A stretch of DNA of 64,000 nt from Archivesica marissinica (GCA_014843695.1 CM026404.1:56674608-56738607), one strand, 5' to 3'; positions 50,314 to 61,009 are shown, numbered from the stretch's first letter. Program-made: numbers and translations. The notes: generated by a model not told the origin, from the sequence alone.

Positions 50314-50433
50314 CTGAAATCAAGCATCGAGCAAATTAGATCGAGTATTATGTTCATGTATATTCATTAGGTTAACCATCTACAGTATACATGTATTTGC
50401 ACTTCCAGTGTTTACTCTTATATTATATGGAAG

Positions 50434-51522
50434 GGGTGCAAGATGGCAGGGGGTGCAAGATGGCAGGGGGTGCAAGATGATGGGTGCAAGGTGACAAGGG
50501 GTGCAATATGACAGGTGCAATGTGACAAGGGGTGCAAGATGACAGGGGGTGCAAGGTGACAAGGGGTGCAAGATGACAGGGTTACAAGATGGCAGGGGGT
50601 GCAAGATGATGGGTGCAATGTGACTAGGGGTGCAAGATGACAGGGGGTGCAAGATGACAGGGGTGCAAGATGGCAGGGGGTGCAAGATGACGGGTGCAAG
50701 GTGACAAGGGGTGCAAGATGACAGGTGCAATGTGACAAGGGGTGCAAGGTGACAGGGGGTGCAAGGTGACAAGGGGTGCAAGATGACAGGGGTACAAGAT
50801 GGCAGGGGGTGCAAGATGATGGGTGCAATGTGACAAGGGGTGCAAGATGACAGGGGGTGCAAGGTGACAAGGGGTGCAAGATGACAGGGGGTGCAAGATG
50901 ACAGGGGGTGCAAGATGATGCGTGCAATGTGACAAGGGGTGCAAGATGACAGGGGTACAAGATGATGGGTGCAATGTGACAAGGGGTGCAAGATGACAGG
51001 TGTGCAAGGTGACAAGGGGTGCAAGATGACAGGGTTACAAGATGACAGGGGGTGCAAGATGATGGGTGCAATGTGACAAGGGGTGCAAGATGACAGGGGT
51101 ACAAGATGACAGGGGGTACAAGATGACAGGGGGTGCAAGATGACAGGGGTGCAATGTGACAAGGGTGCAAGATGACAGGGGTGCAAGGTGACAAGGGGTG
51201 CAAGATGACAGGGGGTGCAAGATGACAGGGGGTGCACGATGATGGGTGCAATGTGACAAGGGGTGCAAGATGACAGGGGTGCAAGGTGACAAGGGGTGCA
51301 AGATGACAGGGGTACAAGATGGCAGGGGGTGCAAGATGATGGGTGCAAGGTGACAAGGGGTGCAATATGGCAGGGTGTACAAGATGACAAGGGTACAAGA
51401 TGACAGGGGGTGCAAGATGACAAGGGGTGCAATATGGCAAGGGATACAAGATGATAGGGGTACAAGGTGACAAGGGGCACAAGATGGCAAGGGGTGCAAG
51501 ATGGCAGGGGTGCAAGATGGCA
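50434..51522. repeat. 16-17-bp minisatellite, about 65 copies
   Basis: Units GGGGTGCAAGATGACA(G), AAGGTGACAAG, AAGATGATG and AATGTGACAAG alternate. Minus-strand frames rich in CTPCHLAP are artefacts of the stop-free unit. Confidence 0.95.
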
Positions 51523-52135
51523 ATGCCATTTGGCATTACGTTTCTTACTATATGAATGTCATAATTGGTAGCATTTAAAATAAATCTAGATTTCTCTGAT
51601 AAAGTCTTACTGATACTGATTATTAATTCAATAATACGATCAAATCAATGAGGGTCAACATTCTGCTGATCGGTAATGCAGTTTATGAGGCTATCTTTGG
51701 ACTACTGGAAATGAAGCCACTGTATGCTACTTAATCATGGTTGTTAGGTGCCACCACTAGTAGTTGGTGGATTTTAACTATTACGTTTAGGTGGTAATGG
51801 GTCGATTCGGCGTATTTGAAGTAAGGACGACTTAAATCTTGAGTAAATATGTCAAATCAGACGCACATTGTACTTTTTAAAACTATTTATCATTCTGTTG
51901 ACACGTAAACAATGGCGGCCAATTATAAAGTTTATCAACATTGCAGTGCCTCACTTTTGATTCAGGTACGTCATTAATTAAGTCACATGCTAATAAGCCT
52001 ATTAATAGGATTAATGATAATCAATACTTACATGGAATACCCCCCAAGTTTCCCCAGGCGTTGATATTATCAGAAACTCAATACAGCCCAACTCTATGCT
52101 CCATACCAATATAGCTATATAAGGCCATTTAAATC
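51523..52135. other. Single-copy-looking sequence with a possible first exon at 51912
   Basis: ACAATGGCGGCCAATTATAA on the plus strand has a good start context. It opens an 18-codon frame (MAANYKVYQHCSASLLIQ) that ends at CAG|GTACGT. No continuing exon was identified, so this is only a candidate. Confidence 0.3.
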
Positions 52136-52149
52136 AATACCATTATCAG

Positions 52150-52438
52150 ACAGACGGATCTGTAGCCCAGTGGTAAAACGCTGGACTGGTAATCCAGGGA
52201 TCGCAGGTTCGATCCCCCGTCTGACACTAATAAAATTAACAGTCTTTCAGATGGGACGTTAAACCGAGGTCTTGTGTCGGTGCTTTACACAGTGCACGTA
52301 AAAGAACCAGAGGAGATTCTGTAATGGGTCTCTGTCTGTATCATTGCACTATCCTCCAAAATCTAACATTACTAATCTCTTCAGGAGGCGTCGCTCATAT
52401 GGGCAACCGGTAGCGACGATAAATAAACGTAAAACACA
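52150..52438 (+). mobile_element. SINE family A, complete, 14-bp target duplication
   Basis: ACAGACGGATCTGTAGCCCA to CGTAAAACAC; flanked by AATACCATTATCAG at 52136-52149 and 52439-52452. Confidence 0.93.
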
Positions 52439-52452
52439 AATACCATTATCAG

Positions 52453-52944
52453 TGTATTGGTAATCAATAACCAATAGATAACAGCTGACCATACTGACAC
52501 TGTGTCCATACACATTATTGGAGAAATTGGGGCCAATTTACACCTGCCTTGTTTGAACCAATATTATTGTGTCAAGACATCATGCAATCTTTTTTTGACC
52601 AACAGAAAGTTTTTAGAGAATTAAATTCTCTGTCTGGTGATATTAAATTCATGATGGTGTGATAAGTATTTCTATCATAAATGGCCAGTTATATACAAAG
52701 AACACCCGATTTTCAGAAAAAAATGTTCTCTATACCAATTGTTTTTTGTTTTTTCCCAATATAATACCTTATTACATAGTCACAAAATGTAACATTATAA
52801 ATAACAAACATTCATATTGGGTAAATTATTAATAATATACAAAAATAGTCTTATTATTATTATTTATAGTAAAATATCAGAACTTACTAGAATTTATAGT
52901 AGTACCTGGACGGCGTCATCTTCAATTAGCGTAGACAATTTATT
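52453..52944. other. AT-rich sequence, nothing firmly recognised
   Basis: At 52915-52966 a minus-strand frame MELRYNKLSTLIEDDAVQ ends in a GT, but has no acceptor outside the adjacent array and the wrong phase for EDRF1. Confidence 0.35.
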
Positions 52945-53650
52945 ATAGCGTAATTCCATTTGTATGTATGAATGAACACACCTATTGACTGTAATTCCAT
53001 CTGTATGTGTGAATGAATGAGCACAACTATTGACTGTAATTCCATCTGTATGTGTGAATGAATGAGCACAACTATTGACTGTAATTCCACTTGTATGTAT
53101 GAATGAACACACCTATTGACTATGTAATTCCACTTGTATGTATGAATGAACACACCTATTGACTATGTAATTCCATTTGTATGTATGAATGAGCACAACT
53201 ATTGTCTATGTAATTCCCCTTGTATGTATGAATGAACACAACTATTGTCTATGTAATTCCACTTGTATGTATGAATGAACACAACTATTGTCTATGTAAT
53301 TCCCCTTGTATGTATGAATGAACACAACTATTGTCTATGTAATTCCACTTGTATGTATGAATGAACACAACTATTGTCTATGTAATTCCCCTTGTATGTA
53401 TGAATGAACACAACTATTGTCTATGTAATTCCACTTGTATGTATGAATGAACACAACTATTGTCTATGTAATTCCCCTTGTATGTATGAATGAACACAAC
53501 TATTGTCTATGTAATTCCACTTGTATGTATGAATGAACACAACTATTGTCTATGTAATTCCCCTTGTATGTATGAATGAACACAACTATTGTCTATGTAA
53601 TTCCACTTGTATGTATGAATGAACACAACTATTGTCTATGTAATTCCATT
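52945..53650. repeat. 43-bp minisatellite, about 16 copies, later part a dimer repeat
   Basis: Units: TATGTAATTCCACTTGTATG, TATGAATGAACACAACTATTG. From 53180 rightwards CCCCTTG and CCACTTG units alternate strictly, an 86-bp higher-order unit. The first units are 41-45 bp with GACTGTAATTCC. Confidence 0.95.
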
Positions 53651-54492
53651 TGTTTCAATGAGCACAACTGACTATGTGATTGTAATGATAATGACACTGT
53701 TTTTTCACATGAAATATTGCAATGAAAGAGTATTCTCAGTTACAGGGCATGGTAGCGCGCGTGACATCCATACCTGCATAAATGAACCTTGCACACAGAA
53801 CATCCATATACAGTCTCCCTGCGCTCCTTTAGAACACGCGAGTGATACTTGCATGTTGTACGGCGTGATTCCATATAGCAGGATACATGAGCCACAATGT
53901 TCTCTTGACCAACTGCACTACCTTGGTTCTGTGCATCCCCTCGCGATCGCTTTCTCTTTGCAAACCCTCCAATCAAACCACGGACAAGCTTGATCATTGC
54001 CTCATCCACCGAAGCTTCGAGAGAGAGTGTGTAGACGTTCTGGAAGATAGCCAGGACCCTATCCATCAGTTCACGCACCTTATAGAGTCTGTCATAGCCA
54101 TCCTGACCATGGGCAGGCTCAGCCAAACGATCGGATATGTGCAGGTACTGCATGATCTTTTGGAATCGGTTGCACGTCATCGTCTTCTGGACTCCAGGAT
54201 TTCCAATGTAGGGATCTGAAGACCAATAAATGTCAGCTTCCGGCAATTGGTTTATTCCCATCAGGATATTGATACCCAGAAATGCTCTCATCTCAGAAAG
54301 TGTGACCTCGGCCCAGTGGGGATCATCACCATCACGTCTCTGCTTCCAAATGGCATAGGTGTTGGTGTGATGCACTATGGATGCGATCATATCTAGTGGA
54401 AATAATAACAAGAACAAATCCAGAGGTGTTGCACTGTCAACATGAAACTCCGCTGGCAGATTTGGTCCTGGAGTCTCGGTAAAGTCATCAAT

Positions 54493-54770
54493 CTGAAAGA
54501 ATAATTTTTTAACTTTTTTAGATTTTGGTATATATAGATATAAATTTGGATAGAAAATAAGTATTAATTTATGAATAAAACAATTCTAGAATTAATTTTA
54601 TTTCAAAATTATCTATTGTCTTCAACATTTATTCCAATTACTTTCAGGGTTATATTATTTTTCAGTTTTTATTTTATTATTTCATTGTTTTAAGATTGGA
54701 AGAATAGTGTATTTATAATCAATTATTTTATAATTGAATACAATAGTCAAAGTCTACCAATCACACCCAC
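54493..54770 (-). other. Intron of the piggyBac transposase gene
   Basis: Donor AGG|GTGGGT, acceptor TTCTTTCAG|ATTGATGAC. AT-rich, stops in all frames. Phase 0 joins SDLR to IDDF. Confidence 0.75.
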
Positions 54771-54881
54771 CCTCAGATCAGAATAGTTCCGTGTCCAACC
54801 GTCATCACGGACGGGACTGGCCCCATGATTAACCTGTTCATCTTCATCGGAGCTGTCATCCGATGACTGCTCATGTACATA

Positions 54882-54891
54882 CGGCACATCG
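54882..54891. repeat. Target-site duplication of the MULE, left copy
   Basis: CGGCACATCG, identical to 57039-57048. Both copies are piggyBac coding sequence (codons for D-V-P). Confidence 0.88.
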
Positions 54892-57038
54892 GGTAAACGG
54901 ACAAAACCCCACTGGACAAAACCCCACTCAGACAAAACCCCACAGGACAAAAACCCCACTGGACAGAACCCCACTCAGATTAAAACCCACTAGGACAAAA
55001 CTAAAATTCACTAAAATTTCAAATTCAATGGTATCACAAGTTTATTACAATGGATCATATCACAAGTCTTATACAGTCAATGGAACCGTCTCTACTTCCA
55101 TCTCACACAGTGTCCAATGCACCTCAGGGTATCTGGAACTGACTTGGTACCATCATTACGGTGAGTACATAGAGTGTGTAGCTTTGTCTGGAGCTTCAGT
55201 GTGTGGCGCTGTGCACGCTTGGCTGGTGGTTCACCACGCTCATCTCGTAGCAGTGCAGTGGCAACCTGGGCCTGATCCTTCCAGATGCTGTCGATGGCTC
55301 TCCAGATGGTAGGGTGAGCATGCCCTACCAGCTTGGAAAATGCATTGTTCCAACCCTCACAGATGTTGTTGGTTCGGGAACCGCCTTGAAGGGTGATGTT
55401 GTGCACATTCCATAGGGATGGTGGATACATAGGTGGCTTGCGACGCATGCGAATGGGGAGGTACAGTGCCATCTGGACGTGAGGGTAGCTGTATTTGACG
55501 GTAGGTACCAGACACGTAGGTGCTGTCAAAGTAGTGCAGAAGTGGTTCTAGTCCATCAGGAATGTTATCACAAAGGTAGGCCATGCCCTCAGAGACATCA
55601 TCCACTGGCAGAAAAGCAAGTCCATCAAGCATTCCACAGAAGAGCTTAACGTCATCCTCCTCACGATAGCGCTGTACTAAACCAAGACTCTGGATTTTCC
55701 GCCATGTGGACTGTGTAAGATGATAGAAACATCCATGGATGTTAACATGAGGTCCGAAGGTTGATTGCACAGCACTGATCACTGCCTGCTCAAAGTCAAG
55801 AGTCACAGTGGTGGGATCGACATTGAAGCCAAGCTCACTGCACTGATCCTGAATAGTGGTGAAAAGTTCTGCATAGGTCTCCTGTTGCTTGTCGGGTAGA
55901 AAGGCATAGACACAGGTCACAGCTGATTCTCCAAGTGGTACACGAATGATGTACAACCTAGAGAATAGCAGTGGGGCAACAGAAAAAGTTCCATCCATAT
56001 ACCAGGAGTCAGAACTCGCGAGGCGTCGAAGTCCAAGCTCAGTCCCAAACACTAACATCCTAGCAGAGGAATGAACACCGTTGTCATAGATGAGGAAGGG
56101 GTCGCCATCAATGGTAGTGATCCACTCGCCGTCTAGGATTCTTGGACATGTGCTTGGCACGTTCTCGTCTCAGCGAGCGCTTGACAGTCTCAGGATTGCC
56201 GAGCTCAACACGTATGTCTATTGGTGTATCGGTGGTCTGGTCTGCTATAAGCTGAGCGAGTGTACCACGCGATCCAGCAGCACGCTCCTCGAGTGAGGCA
56301 CGTAACCGTGCCACTGCTACTGCCTGTTGCTGTGGATCATGGCTGTGTGGTGTGGTACTGGTGACAGTATTCATCTGGAAAGATACAAGAAGTATAACAT
56401 TAGATTAACATAAACAATTCATTATTAGTTACATTGTCAAATGACTAGAAGCAGGTAATTTGATTATTATTAATTTCATTTATATAACTTACACCAGAGT
56501 ATTGAGTTAGGAAAACGTATTACATCACTAATTATTTGCAGGAGATATTTACCTCAGCATCAGTCGTGACACCTCCCTTACAGCTATATGCTGCACGGTT
56601 GGAGCACTCCCATCGTACAGTCTTCCTAGCGTACTTCCTAGTGTACATGTACCCCTCCTGTACTAGCTTCAAACCACCCTTGTGGATAGTGATGATCTCC
56701 ATGTTGTCGGTTGAGCATATATATCAAGTATCAAGTTGGTTGTGTAGTGAGAGAGTTATCAGAGAATACTGAATATTCCAGTTTTCTGTGTGCCTTATAT
56801 TCACATCAGCTGTGATGTAGCTAGCAATCAAGGATTAGTAATTAATTAATAACAGAGGATAATCCCATTGAAGTGTGCAATTAATGGCTTCACTAGGAGG
56901 AATCAATTAAATTTATTTTATTATTATTTTTACAACTTTGGAAAGAAATATTCATAGTGGGGTTCTGTCCGAGTGGGGTTTTGTCTTGTGGGGTTATGTC
57001 CTGTGGGGTTTTGTCTGAGTGGGGTTTTGTCCTGGATT
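54892..57038 (-). mobile_element. MULE transposon, 2,147 bp, inserted in the piggyBac gene
   Basis: Bounded by the 10-bp repeat CGGCACATCG, in the size range of MULE duplications. Its ends are inverted arrays of a GGACAAAACCCCACT motif: about six copies at 54898-54995 and, in reverse complement, about five at 56955-57034. Between them lies a FLYWCH/MULE transposase gene. The outermost bases (GGTAAAC and GAATCCA) do not match well, so the exact terminal repeat starts about 7 bp in. Confidence 0.88.
55092..56702 (-). pseudogene. MULE transposase with FLYWCH finger, two frameshifts
   Basis: Exon 1 (56553-56702): MEIITIHKGGLKLVQEGYMY, WECSNRAAYSCKGG, a FLYWCH-type zinc finger, donor GAG|GTAAAT. 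Exon 2 from 56374: RRERAKHMSKNPR, then (after a 1-nt-type frame change near 56135) ILDGEWITTIDGDPFLIYDN, SWYMDGTFSVAPLLFSRLYI, VTLDFEQAVISAVQSTF, CFYHLTQSTWRKIQSLGLVQ, a typical MULE DDE core. A second frame change near 55480 leads to PPMYPPSLWNVHNITL, RTNNICEGWNNAFSKLVGHA, IWRAIDSIWKDQ, the usual family C-terminal part. About 470 codons in all. The frame changes may be real damage or consensus indels. Confidence 0.88.
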
Positions 57039-57048
57039 CGGCACATCG
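57039..57048. repeat. Target-site duplication of the MULE, right copy
   Basis: CGGCACATCG; see 54882-54891. Confidence 0.88.
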
Positions 57049-57590
57049 ATATCGGACTCACCAAAACCCGAAAAATCAGACTCATCGCCCGAGTCACTGT
57101 CAAAAGAAACACTGGTAGCCATTAATTTCAAAATAACTACAAATGTAGTAAATATAAAAATAACTTGGAATAATCTAGAACGATCACGATCTAAGACTAA
57201 GCAGTGCTTTGGTGTTCTCACACGAACTGACATAAATTCGATCATTTATTCCGAAGGGACAATATTGCCGACGGGTATCCTGTTTACTGCTTGGTGACAA
57301 TTCGAGGGACCCGCTGATTGACTTACTTTGATCAGCAGATGATAATCCCCCCATGAACGCATATGACATCTGTGTTTTATTGCCCTGTGTACAATACCCC
57401 AAGGTAAACAGATCATGTATTGTTTTCACAGCTGTGATCACACAGGGCAGTGAACTATGACGCGAGATTTATTAATGCTGAAATACAATTCGTAGCGCAC
57501 GCCTGAATAGCCTACTTAGGAAAAACCCATATGCATCTTCATTCATGGTTTTCTTTAAATAGTTGTTATCCGGAACTCCTCTGGGGTTAT

Positions 57591-58986
57591 CCCGGTTTGC
57601 CTTAATAGCGCAAAGTTGATGACTTGCGCAAAGTTGCGCAAAGTTGCGCAAAGTGGGTATAGCTCGAGTCACTTGCGAAAAGTTGATTATTCAGTGCCAG
57701 GGCCGTCGCTGGAGCTAGTTCGATGATACGCACGGCCAAATATGCTTGTTTGTCGAGTGAGCATAGCGAGCGAGTACGCTAGGAGGTCCGGGGGCATGCC
57801 CCCAGGAGATTTTTGGAAATGAGGAAGCAATTTCCTGCATTTCAATGCATTTTGTAACATACAATTGCAGGACTAAAGTACTCACAACAATCTGTATAAA
57901 GGTATAAATTAAGGCTAGATGTATAATATACATGATCCATCGCCCTTATCAATTAAACAAGCATGTAAAATAGCAGAAACTAAATTTCGAGATGCACCAT
58001 ATTTGCAATGGACTCAAATTATTCCACTAGTCCACACATCACGTATGTATCCCTACTACCTCTCCCCCTGGGGTTTTAATGCATTTTTGGAGTTTTCATT
58101 TTTTTTCATTTTCTGAGACCAATGATACGCACGTGCGTACTTGCGTATGCCCAGCGACGGGCCTGAGTGCGAAAAGTTGATGACTAAAGTCACTTGCGAA
58201 AAGTTGCGCAAAGTGGATATGAACTTGAAGTGGGTATAGCTCCAGTCACCTGCGGAAAGTTGATTATTCAGTGCGAAAAGTTGACGACTAAAGTCAATTG
58301 GCACGTTTGATGTTACCTTTGATGATACAAAGTGGTTGTTATGTGCTCAATAAGTTTGCATGTGTTAGCATGTTTGGGCTGACCAGTTATAATTATAATG
58401 ATTAGTTATGCAACTATAGTGATTGAAATACATGATTAAAATGCCTTTAATTGTTAACTATTTGTTTGTTTGTTTGTAAGTGTGCCGGTGCGCCTGATTG
58501 TTGTGTCTTAAATGGCCCAGTGATTAAAGTGATGAAGCTATTTTGTTAACGTTTATACGTAATTAAGATTACTAAAGATCAACGTATTGTACGATTACCA
58601 ACTTTGATTTTGCCATTATTTTATTTAACATTATTTCTCCACAAGAACCGTATTGGGGAACATATCTTGTATATTTGCTTTCTCCACGAAAGTGTGATAC
58701 TGTTATGCAGATAATACGTTGACTTGTGCTAAAACATGAATAAACGTGTACATAAATTACATGTGACTTGCCACGACGAAATCGACCTTGTGTTTGTTTA
58801 TTGACTTTACTATCAATGTAGATCCTGACCAAATCCAATTTGCGCAACTTTTCGCAAGTGACTTTAGTCATCAACTTTTCGCACTGAATAATCAACTTTC
58901 CGCAGGTGACTCGAGCTATACCCACTTTGCGCAACTTTGCGCAAGTCATCAACTTTTCGCACTTTGCGCTATTAAGGCAAACCCGG
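57591..58986. mobile_element. Non-autonomous TIR element, about 1.4 kb
   Basis: Left GGTTTGCCTTAATAGCG and right CGCTATTAAGGCAAACC are exact inverse partners. The inverted repeats extend some 150-200 bp and are built of GCGCAAAGTTG, GCGAAAAGTTG and GATGACTTGCG words. A third, partial block lies at 58166-58300. No transposase frame; the interior 58304-58830 is unassigned. The left arm is interrupted by the element at 57698. Confidence 0.82.
57698..58165. mobile_element. Nested hAT-like element, 468 bp, 5-bp duplication
   Basis: CAGGGCCGTCGCTGG at the left, CCAGCGACGGGCCTG at the right. Flanked by AGTGC at 57693-57697 and 58166-58170. Contains GAGCGAGTACGCTAGGAGGT and GGGGGCATGCCCCCAGG near the left end. 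Deleting it and one AGTGC makes the host arm match the opposite arm of the outer element. Confidence 0.88.
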
Positions 58987-59066
58987 TTTTTCCAATATCT
59001 ATTTTTGTGACCCGGTACAAACACAGTTATGTGATCGCCATTTTTTGTGTTGAGTGAAACTTCAAT

Positions 59067-59162
59067 ATGCCAACAAAAAGGTGTTCCTGGGGCATGTGCA
59101 ATAGCGATAGCCGCTATAAAACAAAGGAACACATGATAGGAGTGACACATGCACTATACAAG
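59067..59162 (+). pseudogene. THAP-type zinc finger, N-terminal fragment
   Basis: MPTKRCSWGMCNSDSRYKTK, EHMIGV, then divergence before a GTAAAC. The MP..C...C.SDSRY start is the C2CH THAP signature of THAP-bearing ISL2EU/PIF-like transposases. Second half (C..H) not found. It may belong with the transposase at 61010. Confidence 0.65.
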
Positions 59163-59423
59163 GTAAACGGGCACCTGCCATATCTCTTTCTCGTTCGCGC
59201 GAACGTAAAATTCTCAATTGTTTGTTTACATTTACAGAGGTCAGTCAGTGCACATTCCTGAGCGCTCGTTATTTTTTTTGCTCAGGGGCACTTGTTAATT
59301 TTCACACCGTTCCGTGCGACTAGTTAACTAATTGCAATTAGGTCTTACTTTTAATTTTCATAGCAATATCTTTATTGATATTTATTAGTACATCCCTCAA
59401 CGGGCAACGCAGTCTATATGTTG

Positions 59424-59646
59424 CAGGTTTGACTATGTGTTGTTAGGGATCTTGGGATATATGAAGGACACACATATGAGCTGTTGATTCTCTTCTGACA
59501 GACAGTGTCCTTATACCTTCTTCCTTTCAAATCTATCTCTCTACCTTATGCAACCCATTATAAATCACCTACTCTAAATACATTTTGGTGATGGGGTATG
59601 CTGATATAAAAATATACCCGAAGATCCCTAATCAAGGTCAAACCTG
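59424..59646. mobile_element. Palindromic MITE-like repeat
   Basis: CAGGTTTGAC and GTCAAACCTG at the ends, with TTAGGGATCTTGGGATATA paired to TATACCCGAAGATCCCTAA just inside. Non-coding. No clear target duplication. Confidence 0.65.
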
Positions 59647-60468
59647 TCTATATATTATTTATCTGCTGTTATGGTTAAACTTTTTATTTTTTGGATCAAT
59701 CAGAGTTCCATGCATCCATCTCATTGGTCCACTCCTTCTAATTTCTGGTACCTTGTGATTAAGACACATATTTCAAAAATCCATTGTGTGTCCTTGTTAT
59801 CTTCTACACTGGTTTGAATGCTACTTAGAATCAAATATTTGCACGGTTTTTATCTCACCAAGGACGTACGGTATAAATCGGCTATAGAACGGACTAACAA
59901 ACAATCTACTAACCAACTTATGTCTAAATCTTCTTAGAATTAGTAATTGCACCGGGTAATTTGTTCACCAGGTCTACCTCCGACCCCCGTTGGTACACAA
60001 TAGTGTGCGAGCGGGAGTGGGAGATACGAAAACCGAACACACTCTGAGATTAATGCAACCGACTTAGCCTTCTAAACATCATAGTATTGTAATTTTAATT
60101 GTTTATTAACTATTTTTATACCTCTTTAATCACCTTAGATAATTTAGTCGCCCAAATGCATTTATGCGGTGGCGACTTTAAATAAACTTATATAGCTAGC
60201 TAGGAGTGACATTCCATCCATTCCCAAAGCCGTCAAATGCTGTAGAAAGGTGTAGGCTCTGGATAAAGCAGTGCGGGCGACCTCAGCGATCTGGCAGTTG
60301 ACCTGATTCGACCACACCATTTTGTTTGCTCTAAGGTTAGACTTAAAAATATACGGTATACATAATAGATTGGTAATTAGATTAATATTTAAAACAAAAC
60401 AGCGGGAATACGACAGTACACGTACATACGATATATTCCCAGCATGATGACAAGGTCAAAATGTAGGC
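59647..60468. other. Unassigned sequence
   Basis: No supported frame. A B-box-like GGTCTACCTCCGACCCCCG near 59970 is weak. Confidence 0.3.
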
Positions 60469-60480
60469 TACAGTATATTA

Positions 60481-60723
60481 GTTTATACAAATTTATTTTA
60501 GCTCCATTGCGAAACAAGTTATTTCAACATGTATAGATCACTCTCGAGACCTCATTCCTGATGGAATCCATCGCCACGAAGGAGAGAGAAGAGGCAATGT
60601 GGAATTTAAATGCCTTGCCTAAGGGCACAATCGTAACGGCTCCAGTGGGGCTCGAACTCCGGACCTTTCGCACCTGAAGCGAACGCGCATCGCATCCACT
60701 GCGCTATCACGACTTCCACACAA
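60481..60723 (-). mobile_element. SINE family B, complete, 12-bp target duplication
   Basis: AGTTTATACAAATTTATT-type 3' end to GCGCTATCACGACTTCC. Flanked by TACAGTATATTA at 60469-60480 and 60724-60735. Confidence 0.9.
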
Positions 60724-60910
60724 TACAGTATATTATTGTTTGCAATCACTATCATGAGGCGTACTTACTACTTAACCTCCTAAGCCTATGTCAACCACTT
60801 ACTGTAACTTAATGTAGCTATCGCGTTTGACGCACAATGGCATTATGATATAACATTGCATGAATATGTAACGGTATGTATATTAACCCAATATGTGAGG
60901 TGATATGTAG

Positions 60911-60987
60911 GCAGCCTGCTTAGCTCAGTCGATAGAGCAATCGCCCTGTAAGCGAGAGGTCCCGGGTTCGAGTCCCGGACTGGCTGC
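60911..60987 (+). tRNA. tRNA-like sequence (degenerate tRNA or SINE head)
   Basis: A box TTAGCTCAGTCGATAGAGCA and B box GGGTTCGAGTCCC are intact and GCAGCC/GGCTGC can pair as acceptor. The anticodon arm (ATCGCCCTGTAAGCGAG) does not place T33 correctly, and the acceptor carries extra bases. Probably not a working tRNA; the loop reads TGT if the 7-nt loop is CCTGTAA. Confidence 0.5.
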
Positions 60988-61009
60988 ATGTTTTTCTGAC
61001 CTGGGTTCA

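Larger units (their letters stand above)
53740..57122 (-). pseudogene. piggyBac-family transposase gene, split by a MULE and internally deleted
   Basis: Start ATG at 57122 (MATSVSFDSDSGDESDFSGF), interrupted after DVP by the MULE at 54892-57038, and resuming in frame as YVHEQSSDDSSDEDEQ. An intron (54493-54770, GTGGGT..TTTCAG) follows, then IDDFTETPGPNLPAEF and the DDE_Tnp_1_7 core: LFLLLFPLDMIASIVHHTNT, LGINILMGINQLPEADIYWS, FQKIMQYLHISD, and ASVDEAMIKLVRG with the first catalytic Asp. The frame then passes to LIGGFAKRKRSRGD and a Cys-rich end CSVCKVHLCRYGC...YH. Total about 320 residues against roughly 550-600 for the family. The segment with the later catalytic acids appears deleted, so the copy is dead. 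Confidence 0.88.

Noticed and set aside
50434..51522. G-quadruplex-forming array
   Set aside because: G-runs of 4-5 occur once per 16-17 bp, so loops would be about 12 nt; not a convincing G4 motif.
50380..51536. CTPCHLAP-rich frames on the minus strand
   Set aside because: All three minus frames are open through a 16-17-bp array without stops; no start or splice context.
52894..53112. Additional EDRF1 exon ending EDDAVQ
   Set aside because: The donor is weak (GTACTA), its phase does not fit exon 50220-50313, and the upstream part is the 43-bp array with no acceptor.
58572..59150. 192-codon minus-strand frame
   Set aside because: Runs through the inverted repeat arm of the 57591-58986 element; the KCEKLMT-type repeats come from its short words.
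60911..60987. Functional tRNA gene
   Set aside because: The anticodon loop and acceptor stem do not fold to standard dimensions; kept only as a tRNA-like sequence.
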